Shown piece by piece: positions 51,393-60,169 of a stretch of 64,000 nucleotides of DNA. Every line of letters starts with the position of its first letter. Position 1 is the stretch's first letter. Under the pieces are notes generated by a model, which was given only the letters and a program-made list of their open reading frames with translations, was not told the DNA's origin and searched no databases. Source of the stretch: JAUNBN01 sp036645935. GTDB lineage: Bacteria > Bacillota > Clostridia > Oscillospirales > Ruminococcaceae. The stretch spans positions 1 through 64,000 of the forward strand of contig JAVXNE010000009.1 of the NCBI GenBank assembly GCA_036645935.1. The letters run 5' to 3'. The translations under genes and the position numbers were made by a program.

Positions 51393-52628
51393 ATGAAATG
51401 CAGCAACATGGACAGTTGGATATCAAAAAGTGAAAACCTATCTCCTTTTTCAAGAGATAGCCTCGAGCAGTTGACGCTCTCACGACTCAACTCTGTTCTT
51501 TATAAGTGTGCTTCACACGGGGGATTTTACAGCGAATTTCCCTCTCACATCGACAGCATATCCGATCTGTCTTCGCTCCCATTCACCACAGCACAGGATG
51601 TTGCAAGCCGGTCAAAAGATCTGCTGCTCGTCTCGCAGAGTGAGATCGACCGCATTATAACCGATGAGACCTCCGGAACGTCGGGAGATGCGAAGCGAGT
51701 GTTTTTCACTTCGGAAGACCTCGATCGCACCGTTGATTTTTTCTCGTGCGGGCTTTCAGAATTCATCGATTCCAGAGACGCCACTCTCATCTGCATGCCA
51801 TCGCAAAAACAAGGAAGTGTCGGAGAGCTAATCTCGCGCGCCATAGCCGCGAGAGGCGCATCCCCTCATATATTCTCTGTCGGTCGAAGCTTTGCGGAGA
51901 TGCTGCACGATGTGAGGCGTTTCGGCATAACGACGATGGTAGCCATGCCCGCGCCGCTGCTCAGTTTTGCAAAATACGCGCGGGCGAGCGGCGTTGCGTT
52001 AAACATTCACGATGTGCTGGTCAGTGCGGACGCGTGTCCCGACGAGTTGATTTCTCAAATAACAGCTCTGCTGTCCTGCGGAATTTTCCCACATTACGGC
52101 TTGCGTGAGGGATGTCTCGGCTGTGCCGTCACCTGCTCCGCACATGAGGGGATGCACATTCGCGAGAATGACCTATATTGTGAAGTCATCGCAGACGACG
52201 GAGCTGTGCTGCCTGACGGGGAGTTCGGTGAGCTTGTGATAACAACCCTCACCCGCCGTGCGATGCCTCTCGTACGCTACCGAACCGGGGATTATACACG
52301 AATTCTCGCACAGCCCTGCCCGTGTGGCTCAGCAATTCGCAGGTTGGATCGCGTCGTTCGGAGCCGAGCCAATCTCGTTGACATGGCGAAGCTTGACGCT
52401 GTGCTGTCTCCGTGTGAAAATATACTGGATTTTTCAGCATCTTTTAACGGTTGCTCACTGTCCCTTTATGTGGAGTCAATCGGCGAATTAAGTGAGAATA
52501 CCATTCGCCGATTTGTCGAACCTCTGCTGTCTGAGCGCGATAAACTGACCGTGTCAATTCGTGAATTTGACAAAAACAATTCTCAGCCGCTCTACATTGG
52601 CAAACGAGTTGTGCGAATGGGAGGATAA
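51393..52628 (+). CDS. AMP-forming CoA ligase, phenylacetate-CoA-ligase-like (DVU_1553-like)
   Basis: The 411-residue protein has the adenylate-forming P-loop TSGTSGDAKRVFFT (about 91-104), the acid-activating region HYGLREGCLGCAVTC (about 232) and the hinge region LVRYRTGDYTRI (about 290), followed by CPCGSAIRRLDRVVR. It resembles a compact PaaK-type ligase. It would activate a carboxylic acid, possibly the product of Mop. It is four bases after the radical SAM gene. A second function as an AMP-transferring enzyme on a protein or cofactor cannot be excluded. Confidence 0.87.
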   Translation: MKCSNMDSWISKSENLSPFSRDSLEQLTLSRLNSVLYKCASHGGFYSEFPSHIDSISDLSSLPFTTAQDVASRSKDLLLVSQSEIDRIITDETSGTSGDAKRVFFTSEDLDRTVDFFSCGLSEFIDSRDATLICMPSQKQGSVGELISRAIAARGASPHIFSVGRSFAEMLHDVRRFGITTMVAMPAPLLSFAKYARASGVALNIHDVLVSADACPDELISQITALLSCGIFPHYGLREGCLGCAVTCSAHEGMHIRENDLYCEVIADDGAVLPDGEFGELVITTLTRRAMPLVRYRTGDYTRILAQPCPCGSAIRRLDRVVRSRANLVDMAKLDAVLSPCENILDFSASFNGCSLSLYVESIGELSENTIRRFVEPLLSERDKLTVSIREFDKNNSQPLYIGKRVVRMGG

Positions 52629-52632
52629 TATT

Positions 52633-52974
52633 GTGGACGAGTCTTTTGAAATCTTGATCAGGATCAGAATCACAAAACACGATGGCGATAAGTCCTGCGC
52701 TTTCGGTTTCGGAACCGCCGAACTGCTCCGTGGGGTTTCGGAGCACGGCTCGCTCAACCGCGCAGCACACGAGATGGGCATGGCATACAGCAAAGCGTGG
52801 AAGAGCCTTCGCGAGACAGAAAAGCAGTTGGGGTTTTCACTGCTTGATCGCCATGGTGCCAACGGCTCTGTGCTCACGGCAAAAGCCGTTCGCTTTCTGT
52901 CTGTATATGATAAGATGACGGCGCACGCAACGCAGGCCGCTAAAACTTTGCTGGACGAATTAGCGGTAAAATGA
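52633..52974 (+). CDS. ModE-type winged-helix transcriptional regulator
   Basis: The 113-residue protein matches the N-terminal DNA-binding domain of ModE: GFGTAELLRGVSEHGSLNRA, AHEMGMAYSKAWKSLRETEK and GFSLLDRHG. It lacks the molybdate-binding MOP domains of E. coli ModE, as many clostridial members do. The start is GTG 52633 after GGGAGGA. The location at the end of a molybdoenzyme cluster suggests control by molybdenum or tungsten supply. Confidence 0.87.
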   Translation: MDESFEILIRIRITKHDGDKSCAFGFGTAELLRGVSEHGSLNRAAHEMGMAYSKAWKSLRETEKQLGFSLLDRHGANGSVLTAKAVRFLSVYDKMTAHATQAAKTLLDELAVK

Positions 52975-53164
52975 TTGATTGAGCTAAATTTTTAATCTTG
53001 CGACTCTGGGCGATTTTTGCTCGTCTTTCACCGCGCATCGAGCCATCTCAGTCCGCAGTGCAGCAAAGTGGGTTGCTTTCCAGTCTTCGCCCTCGTCGCA
53101 GATTCACGCACACGTCTCAAGGCAGGCTGCTTTGTTCGCTCTATCGTGATTATCTTTTTAATAT

Positions 53165-53215
53165 TAAAAAAAGAAGACCTGCGCGCGCTGGTTGCGAGCC
53201 GTCGGTCTTCTTTTA
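53165..53215. terminator. Bidirectional terminator between the ModE gene and luxS
   Basis: AAAGAAGACC at 53170-53179 pairs with GGTCTTCTTT at 53203-53212, with T-runs outside on both strands. It separates two converging transcription units. Confidence 0.8.
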
Positions 53216-53265
53216 AATTGTGATTGCAGTGAGCATCTGTGAAACACGTGGAAACATTCGTGACG

Positions 53266-53724
53266 TCAGCAATTATATTTGAGCATTTCCGGCTTCCAGT
53301 TCTCAAGAACAGGTATCATGGCCGCCGCCTCCAACTTTGCCGACTCAAGATTGTGTTCGCGACAGTTGCCGCATTCTGCCTCGCTCGTCCCCGGAATCTT
53401 TTCCGTATATCCGGAAATAAATTTAAAGCTCTCCCTCACAAGCTCTATCGCCTGCTCGTGTGTCAGGCCTCGCGTCAAAAGATACATACCCGTCCGACAG
53501 CCCATCGGACCCACGTAAATTATGCCGTCCTTAAAACGCGAATTGCGTGCGTACGTCGCAAACAGGTGTTCGATGGTATGCAGCGCCTCGTTTGAGAGGT
53601 AGTCTCCGCCGTTGGGTTTTTTCATGCGTATATCGTATGTCAAAACGTCACCGTCCACACGTGAGAGGTACATTCCGCGCGCAAGTTTGGTGTGATCGAC
53701 TGTAAAGCTCGCTATGCGTTCCAT
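53266..53724 (-). CDS. luxS: S-ribosylhomocysteine lyase LuxS
   Basis: LuxS cleaves S-ribosylhomocysteine to homocysteine and the AI-2 precursor in the activated methyl cycle. The 152-residue protein has the metal motif HTIEH (about residues 50-54), the catalytic cysteine region GPMGCRTGMYLL (about 77) and the third metal ligand in AECGNCREH (about 121). It would feed homocysteine to the split methionine synthase encoded elsewhere in the window. It appears monocistronic. Confidence 0.97.
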   Translation of the reverse strand: MERIASFTVDHTKLARGMYLSRVDGDVLTYDIRMKKPNGGDYLSNEALHTIEHLFATYARNSRFKDGIIYVGPMGCRTGMYLLTRGLTHEQAIELVRESFKFISGYTEKIPGTSEAECGNCREHNLESAKLEAAAMIPVLENWKPEMLKYNC

Positions 53725-54322
53725 GGTATTTTCCTTTCATGTTGCGTCATTACTTTTAAACAGGCAGGAAATTTCGTATGCCATTCTCTGCAAATTTCCC
53801 CTGTTTTTGTCCACTGCACTTTTTCCGCTCTGGCGAACAGTGTTCTGTTTTTGTACAGATGCCGCGCACACAAGCTCACAATACACTGTCATCATATATA
53901 ATGAGGTGCTGCGATTATATCATATTTTGGCGCGCATTGGTATAATTTAGACTTATGATTAATCTCAAATCCCTCTCTTTTTAGTTGCAACATCGCGCGT
54001 TTCGTACTATCATATAAACGACAGGAATTGACAGCTCGGTTTTGTGAATGGACACATTTTTCGCAGCACATTCCTCAACTGCAAACTCACCAACAAATTC
54101 AGATCGTTTTGTTGGTGCTTGCAGTGACCAATCGATTTTCAGTTGTTATAATAACAGACATGTGCAAAACTTACGATGCAGTCATTTTAAGAGGAACTTC
54201 AGGACTGAAGAAGCTTTGCAGCTCTCGATAATGCGCTGAATAAAGGTTCTTCACTTTTCTTTTGATGACAGATTTCTGCGTTTTGCTCATAGCTGACAAT
54301 GACTTAGGCAGAGGTGACGAAG
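53725..54322. other. Intergenic region with one hairpin, no gene
   Basis: The region lies between the diverging luxS and galK genes. I see one strong hairpin at 54079-54124 (CTGCA and ACCAACAAA pairing with TTTGTTGGT and TGCAG) about 200 bp before galK, without a T-run. It may be a leader structure of the galK transcript. No supported gene. Confidence 0.5.
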
Positions 54323-55600
54323 ATGGCTATTTCCCGGAAATGGTGCGAGGCGCTCGATTCCGACAATACACGTGGAGTGTTCGGGCGCATGTCCGTTTGC
54401 TCGCGCTACGGAGTCTCAAAATGCGAGCGCACTCTTGAAGGCTTTTGTTCTTCGTTTGGGCGCGACGCGGAATTTCTCTTCTCCGCACCCGGACGCACCG
54501 AGATTGGCGGCAATCACACCGACCACGAAAACGGCTGTGTGCTCGCAGGCAGTGTCAATCTCGACATCACGGCGGCTGTCGCAAAAAACTCCGACAATGT
54601 AATACGTGTTCTCTCAGAGGGATACAAAATTGACATCGTCAAACTCGATGAGCTTGACATTCGAGAGTGTGAGACAAATAAATCCGTGTCCCTTGTGCGC
54701 GGAATTGCGGCGCGCTTTCGCGAGCTCGGCCACGATATTTCGGGGTTTGATGCCTACACCACCTCTAACGTGCTCAAGGGCAGCGGACTGTCGTCGAGCG
54801 CGGCGTTTGAGGTGCTTGTAGGTACGATAATAAACAATCTCTTCTGCAATAGCTCACGCGATTTCATCTCGGTCGCGCAAATCGGCCAATATGCGGAAAA
54901 TGTATATTTTGGAAAGCCCTGCGGCCTGCTGGATCAGATGGCATCGGCCGCAGGAGGCGCAGTGTTTATGGATTTCCGCACCCCCGAGAACCCAATCGTC
55001 GAGCGCATAGAGGTTGACTGTGCAAAATACGGATATGAACTTTGCATAATTGACAGCGGTGCGGGGCACGCCGATCTCACCCACGAGTATGCAGCCGTAA
55101 CCAAGGAGCTGGATGAGGTCTGCGGTTTTTTCGGGAAGCAGGTGCTTCGCGAAGTTCCGTATAACGATTTTATGCGTGAGATTGCACAAGTTCGCGCCCT
55201 GGTGGGCGATCGTGCCTGCCTACGTGCGCTTCATATTTATGCTGAGAACGAGCGCGCCTCTTTACAGAAGGACGCTCTCGAGCGCGGAGATTTTGACGAA
55301 TTTTTAAAACTCATCACGGAATCCGGTCGCTCATCTTATATGTATCTGCAAAACGTAATCCCGTGTGGTGCCTCGCGAGCGCAGGATGTCGCATTCACTC
55401 TCGCGCTGTGTGAGCAGTTTTTGCACGGCCGTGGGGCATGCCGAGTGCACGGCGGCGGTTTTGCCGGAACTGTTCAGGCTTTTGTTCCCTGCGACATGTC
55501 CCAAGATTTCAAATCGTCAATCGAGCGCGTTCTGGGAGATGGAAGCTGCTATATCCTTCAAATTCGGGCTGTCGGCGGAGTTCTCATCGCTGGCGTGTGA
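54323..55600 (+). CDS. galK: Galactokinase
   Basis: GalK phosphorylates galactose at C1, the first Leloir step. The 425-residue GHMP kinase has the galactokinase signature GRTEIGGNHTDHENGCVL (about residues 57-74), the ATP loop KGSGLSSSAAFEVLVG (about 152-167) and a C-terminal HGGGFAGTVQAF (about 380). It has the N-terminal extension common in clostridial homologues. ATG 54323 lies eight bases after GAGG; a GTG at 54314 would place the site inside the gene. galT and galE follow on the same strand. Confidence 0.94.
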   Translation: MAISRKWCEALDSDNTRGVFGRMSVCSRYGVSKCERTLEGFCSSFGRDAEFLFSAPGRTEIGGNHTDHENGCVLAGSVNLDITAAVAKNSDNVIRVLSEGYKIDIVKLDELDIRECETNKSVSLVRGIAARFRELGHDISGFDAYTTSNVLKGSGLSSSAAFEVLVGTIINNLFCNSSRDFISVAQIGQYAENVYFGKPCGLLDQMASAAGGAVFMDFRTPENPIVERIEVDCAKYGYELCIIDSGAGHADLTHEYAAVTKELDEVCGFFGKQVLREVPYNDFMREIAQVRALVGDRACLRALHIYAENERASLQKDALERGDFDEFLKLITESGRSSYMYLQNVIPCGASRAQDVAFTLALCEQFLHGRGACRVHGGGFAGTVQAFVPCDMSQDFKSSIERVLGDGSCYILQIRAVGGVLIAGV

Positions 55601-55886
55601 CAGATAATTAATCTCAATTTAATTATCTCGTTCGTGCGAAGCAGTCGAAAAGTGTTTTGCCGAAATTCGCTTTGCGCTGTTGGTTTCCCTGTTTTCATTC
55701 AGAGCTTTTATTGCAGTTATATCGCGCTCACAGCGCATGGCAAACATTGTGATGTGATACGTAAAAGCTTTTATAGCATATCACACAGTTTTTCAATCTT
55801 GATTTGTACAGTTTGAGATTCGCATTGTATCATCGTATAACTCTTGAAACACCGGACTCAATAAATTTCAAAAGGAGCACTCGAAT

Positions 55887-56864
55887 ATGGCTGAGCTTCG
55901 TTGGAACCCTGTCCTGAAAGAATGGGTCATGGTGGCAAGTCACCGCCAGTCGCGGCCTCAGATGCCAAAGGATTGGTGTCCGTTCTGTCCCGGAAGCGGG
56001 CATGTTCCGGATAATTACGATGTCTATCGCTACCCCAACGACTTTCCCGCCCTATCGTGCAGTCCTCCCGAACCGGACGACGTTGCAAGCGATGAGCTTT
56101 TCTCGCTCGCTCCCGCCTACGGGAAATGCGAGGTACTTCTCTATTCGCCCGAGCACCACGGTTGCGTCTCGGCGCTCGACGACACTCACGTGCACAAGCT
56201 CGCGAGGCTGTGGAGAGATGTTTTTTGCGATATGGCAAAAGATGAAAATCTAAAATACTCTTTCATTTTTGAAAATCGCGGCGCGGCGGTTGGCGTCACG
56301 ATGCCACACCCTCACGGACAGGCCTACGGCTACCCTTTCATCCCAAAACGCATGGAAACAGAGCTCGCGTCCGCCCGCGAATATCTCTCAGATCATGGAA
56401 GTTGCATTTTCTGTGATCTTCTCTCGGCCGAGCGGCGGGATGGGCGCAGAATAATCTTCCAAAACGATTGCTTCACAGTCTATGTGCCGTTCTTCTCCAA
56501 TTGGACATATGGTTGCAACATATCTGCCAACCGTCACATTTCCGATCTTTCGCAGATGAGCGAGACTGAGCTTGATTCTCTCGGAGAAACCGTCCGGGAG
56601 GTCAGCGGGATGTATGACGCGCTGTTCGACGAGCAATTTCCTTATATGATGTGTATGCACAACGCTCCAATAAATTCGGGACTATCCGACGTTGCAGCCG
56701 CGTGTCATTTTTACATTGAGTTCATGACTCCGCTGCGCTCGCACGACGTGCAGCAGTTCCGCGCCTCCAGCGAGAGCGGAGCGGGCGCGTGGTGCATACC
56801 AAACAGACCTGAGGACAAGGCGATCGAACTGTCGGCGGCGCATGCCAAATTTCTTTCAAAATAA
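55887..56864 (+). CDS. galT: Galactose-1-phosphate uridylyltransferase
   Basis: GalT exchanges UMP between UDP-glucose and galactose 1-phosphate. The 325-residue protein has a CPFCPG zinc-type motif (about residues 32-37), the FENRGAAVGVTMPHPHGQ active-site segment with nucleophilic histidine in HPHGQ (about 150), and a late CMHNAPINS region (about 257). GGAG precedes the ATG. A 286-bp gap after galK has no gene; TTGTAC and TATCAT around 55814-55843 could be a weak promoter. Confidence 0.95.
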   Translation: MAELRWNPVLKEWVMVASHRQSRPQMPKDWCPFCPGSGHVPDNYDVYRYPNDFPALSCSPPEPDDVASDELFSLAPAYGKCEVLLYSPEHHGCVSALDDTHVHKLARLWRDVFCDMAKDENLKYSFIFENRGAAVGVTMPHPHGQAYGYPFIPKRMETELASAREYLSDHGSCIFCDLLSAERRDGRRIIFQNDCFTVYVPFFSNWTYGCNISANRHISDLSQMSETELDSLGETVREVSGMYDALFDEQFPYMMCMHNAPINSGLSDVAAACHFYIEFMTPLRSHDVQQFRASSESGAGAWCIPNRPEDKAIELSAAHAKFLSK

Positions 56865-56917
56865 AAACTGTTGCCGGTGCGATTTTTTCGCACAGACAAT
56901 GATATGGAGGTAATTCT

Positions 56918-57931
56918 ATGCTCGTTCTTGTAACCGGAGGCGCGGGTTATATCGGTTCTCACACGGTGCTTGAGCTTCTAAGCTCGGGCTACGAGGTGTT
57001 GGTCGCCGACAATTTTGTCAATAGCAAGCCTGCCGTGCTCGCACGGCTTCGTCGACTTGCGGGACGTGAAATTCCATTTGTCAAAGCCGAACTTTGCAAT
57101 TCCGAGGCGGTCGATCGTCTGTTCTGCGAGCATGAAATCCACGCTGTAATTCACTTTGCAGGTCTCAAGGCCGTTGGTGAATCGGTGGCAAAACCTCTCG
57201 AATACTATTCCAACAACCTAATCTCAACACTCAACATTTTGAAAGCTATGCGCCGTCATGGCGTGCAAAATATCGTCTTCAGCTCAAGCGCCACAGTTTA
57301 TGGCGATCCTGCCAGCGTTCCGATAACGGAGGATTTTCCTCTCTCCGCAACCAACCCTTACGGCCGCACAAAACTGATGATTGAAGAGATACTTCGCGAC
57401 CTCCATCGGGCCGACAGCGCGTTCAACATTGCCCTGCTGCGCTATTTTAATCCCATTGGAGCGCACGACTCGGGACTTATTGGAGAGGATCCGTTTGGCG
57501 TGCCCAATAACCTACTGCCATATGTCGCTCAGGTGGCCGTCGGTCGTCTGCCATTCGTTTCCGTCTATGGGCACGACTACCCCACTGCGGACGGAACCGG
57601 AGTTCGCGATTACATTCATGTGTGCGACCTTGCAACAGGCCACGTCGCGGCGCTGAAAGCTCTTGAAAAAAGTTGCGGACTGCTCACCTGCAACCTCGGG
57701 ACAGGCGTCGGGTACTCGGTGCTTGAGGTAATCACCGCATTTTCCCGCGCATGCGGACGTGAGATACCGTTTAAATTTGCAGATCGCCGTCCGGGGGACA
57801 TCGCTCAATGCTATGCTGATTGTTCTTTCGCAACAAGCGCGCTGGGTTGGCGCGCAACGCGCTCGCTCGACGACATGTGCCGTGATTCGTGGCGCTGGCA
57901 GAGCGGGAATCCCAACGGCTATGACGAATAG
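56918..57931 (+). CDS. galE: UDP-glucose 4-epimerase
   Basis: GalE interconverts UDP-galactose and UDP-glucose using bound NAD. The 337-residue SDR protein has GGAGYIGSHT (residues 7-16), IHFAGLKAVGES (about 80), the catalytic YxxxK as NPYGRTK (about 148-154) and ALLRYFNPIGAH (about 171). GGAGG lies upstream of the ATG, 53 bp after galT, completing a galK-galT-galE set. Confidence 0.96.
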   Translation: MLVLVTGGAGYIGSHTVLELLSSGYEVLVADNFVNSKPAVLARLRRLAGREIPFVKAELCNSEAVDRLFCEHEIHAVIHFAGLKAVGESVAKPLEYYSNNLISTLNILKAMRRHGVQNIVFSSSATVYGDPASVPITEDFPLSATNPYGRTKLMIEEILRDLHRADSAFNIALLRYFNPIGAHDSGLIGEDPFGVPNNLLPYVAQVAVGRLPFVSVYGHDYPTADGTGVRDYIHVCDLATGHVAALKALEKSCGLLTCNLGTGVGYSVLEVITAFSRACGREIPFKFADRRPGDIAQCYADCSFATSALGWRATRSLDDMCRDSWRWQSGNPNGYDE

Positions 57932-58647
57932 CGTCCACCCGCGTTTTCGCTCGTCGGCAAGTGAAAACTGCCCTCACTCTCACAGAACAAAGAGTCCGCA
58001 CATGCCGGAATGAATGTGCGTCACAAGCTTTTTAAAAGACACAAACATCTGCCCAAAATGGTGAAAGACACTGTCGGGGTCATTGTGACACTCGGTTTAA
58101 TCGCCAATTGTTTGTCCGTAACATCCAGACGGTCAGCTCTCAAAAAACTCTTGTGCTGTCTATGGCCTGCAACAGGAATGCTTAAGGCAGATGACACTGC
58201 GGCAGCGGTGTATATTGAAAGCCAAATTATCCGCGGAGATGTTCAAATGTGAGTGCATCTGCTGAATTATGCTTTGCTTTTAACGTGGTATTTTAAATAT
58301 CAGTATATGATTAAACCCCTCAGAGACACAGGTTTCTGAGGGGTTTAATCATCCCGCTTGATATTTCGATTGGGTTTTGCGCGTTGTTAAAACAGCAAAA
58401 CAATTTACTGATTTGGCGAAAAATATAATTTCCGCTTCAAGGACCTTACGATTCTGTCGCCGACGATGTTCACGATGCGCAATGTCGCTGCCGCGAACAC
58501 CGAGGTTCCAGAGCTCAACCCACAGGATGTATCGGTCAGCGACAGTGCCTCATTTACTTTTGAGATTGCATAGGAGTGACCTATGTCTGCGACAGTATTA
58601 AAACTCATCTCCTGTTTATTCAGTCCTTCACAACGATTTCTGCTCAA
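57932..58647. other. Intergenic region with a terminator, no convincing gene
   Basis: The terminator at 58308-58349 is the only firm feature. Between it and the pseudogene fragment at 58648, short open frames exist on both strands (58405-58653) but none has a start with a ribosome binding site or a recognisable family. Confidence 0.5.
58308..58349 (+). terminator. Intrinsic terminator
   Basis: GATTAAACCCCTCAGA at 58308-58323 and TCTGAGGGGTTTAATC at 58334-58349 form a perfect 16-bp stem. It lies about 380 bp after galE and could also act on the minus strand. Confidence 0.75.
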
Positions 58648-58803
58648 CGCCACAAAAAGCAGCGCGCCGACGGGGAAAATGCCACCTTATCGAGATTTGC
58701 CAGCAGTTCAACTTGAAATTTGTCACGCGCGAGTACATTGCGCTCGCGCTGCAAGTCTGGCAAGTCCCACACGTCGCCGCTCGTTGTCTTATCGGCGCGT
58801 CAG
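58648..58803 (-). pseudogene. Decayed 3' fragment of a second cyclase-family gene
   Basis: This segment repeats the 3' part of the neighbouring cyclase gene (58862-58999) with substitutions and indels. In pieces it reads NVLARDKFQVELLANLDK and then shifts frame. The differences, such as an inserted GACTTGCCAGACTTGC stretch, suggest a diverged paralogue rather than a fresh duplication. It has no start and broken frames, so it is a relic. Confidence 0.7.
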
Positions 58804-59546
58804 TTGGGCACAATCGCCCACGCGCGCACGGGCAGTCCGTTTGCTCCGATTATACGGGGCGACGCCACAAAAAGCAGCGCGCCGACGGGCGGTACCTTAT
58901 CGAGATTTGCCAGCAGCTCTACTTGAAATTTATCACGCGCGAGTACATTGCGCTCGCACTGTAAATCCCCCACCTTGCCGCTCGTTATCGGAGCGTCAGT
59001 GTCGAGAGTCTCGTGGCCGATACCGGAGACTTCGCGATCGTCAAAAAGAAATGCAATTGTATCCATCGTCCAACCCGGGAAGTGTTCGCCGTCGGGATCT
59101 GCATTTGCAAGAGCAGCTCCGTCCGGCCAACGCTTGTACCAGTCGCTGCGCATCGCAACAAAGCTCCCTTTTGGAATTTTACCATATTTCTTTTCGTGTT
59201 CTTCAATATCCTCAAGCGTCAGCTCATAGTCTGCGTTTGCCGCACATTTTGCACTGACATCAAGCACAACAAGCGGAAGTACCGTATCCTTAATCCCGAA
59301 ATCTCCGCACAAACGCCCGTTCTCGACAAAATGAGCGGGATAGTCAATGTGTGTGCCAAACTGTCCTGGGAATTTTTGTGTTGTGATTACGAGATTCATC
59401 TCATCAAATGGCACGACTACATTGTTGAGCTCCACGACGCCTTTGGGCATACCCTCCCAATAAGGGCTGTCGTTGTCAAGCGGGTGAGAAAGTTCCACCC
59501 AAACAAGTTTTTTCAGCGTATCAAGCTGCGTCCACAGGTCACTCAT
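58800..59546 (-). CDS. Cyclase family protein (kynurenine-formamidase-like metal hydrolase)
   Basis: The 248-residue protein has the family signature WVELSHPLDNDSPYW near the N-terminus and the metal-binding FGTHIDYPAHF (about residues 62-72), plus IGHETLDTDAP (about 178). Members hydrolyse small amides or lactones with a divalent metal. The substrate here is unknown. It is just downstream of the rubredoxin-flavin reductase gene (14 bp), so the two are probably co-transcribed. Confidence 0.87.
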   Translation of the reverse strand: MSDLWTQLDTLKKLVWVELSHPLDNDSPYWEGMPKGVVELNNVVVPFDEMNLVITTQKFPGQFGTHIDYPAHFVENGRLCGDFGIKDTVLPLVVLDVSAKCAANADYELTLEDIEEHEKKYGKIPKGSFVAMRSDWYKRWPDGAALANADPDGEHFPGWTMDTIAFLFDDREVSGIGHETLDTDAPITSGKVGDLQCERNVLARDKFQVELLANLDKVPPVGALLFVASPRIIGANGLPVRAWAIVPN

Positions 59547-59560
59547 AACGTTACTCCTTT

Positions 59561-60169
59561 TCAGTCGAGATTTATCGGTTCAAAATCCACAGCACCGTGT
59601 TTGCAGATCGGGCAGATGAAATCCACAGGCAGAACTTCCCCCTCGTATACATAGCCGCAAATCTTGCACACCCATCCTTTTTTCTTTGAAACGGGTTTCG
59701 GCTTGATGTTGGCATGATAATAGGCGTATGTTAGCGACTGCGCATCAGACAGCGTCGCGGCGTCGGTGACTTCGGCGGTGAACAGCGTGTGCGTTCCGCA
59801 ATCAGCTGTATCGGTGACGCGAGCTGATATTACAGCGTTTGTGAATTTGGGGATATACCGCAGTCCATTGCCCGTACGGCTCTCGTTCTCACATGCTGCA
59901 AACTTATCGACATCGCGGCCGCTGCACATCCCGAACGCTTCAAAGACAGAAAATGGCGCGTCGACTGTCAGCACCGAGATGTTGAATTCCCGGGAGTTCA
60001 CTATCATATCGTGGGTGAAATTCTGCTTGTTTACGCCCGCCACGATTCTAAGCGGATTGTCGGTTATCTGCATAACTGTATTGATTATGCACCCGTTGTC
60101 TCGTTGCGCATCGCGCGCGGTGAGCACGAATAAACCGTAGCTTAATTTAAAAATAGCGCTCTTGTCCAT
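59561..60169 (-). CDS. hrb: High-molecular-weight rubredoxin (flavin reductase-rubredoxin fusion)
   Basis: The 202-residue protein has an N-terminal FMN-binding flavin-reductase-like domain (LSYGLFVLTARD, GVNKQNFTHDMI, NISVLTVDAPF, about 1-150). Its C-terminal rubredoxin has the iron cysteines in WVCKICGYVYEG and FICPICKHG (about 163-190). Moorella Hrb has the same order and passes electrons from NAD(P)H systems to flavodiiron proteins for oxygen or NO detoxification; no such partner is adjacent here. ATG 60169 follows AAAGGGAAAAA; upstream codons lack a site. Confidence 0.9.
   Translation of the reverse strand: MDKSAIFKLSYGLFVLTARDAQRDNGCIINTVMQITDNPLRIVAGVNKQNFTHDMIVNSREFNISVLTVDAPFSVFEAFGMCSGRDVDKFAACENESRTGNGLRYIPKFTNAVISARVTDTADCGTHTLFTAEVTDAATLSDAQSLTYAYYHANIKPKPVSKKKGWVCKICGYVYEGEVLPVDFICPICKHGAVDFEPINLD

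Noticed and set aside
58583..59257. 224-residue rightward frame across the cyclase gene and its relic
   Set aside because: Its apparent internal repeat simply reflects the duplicated 3' segments on the other strand.
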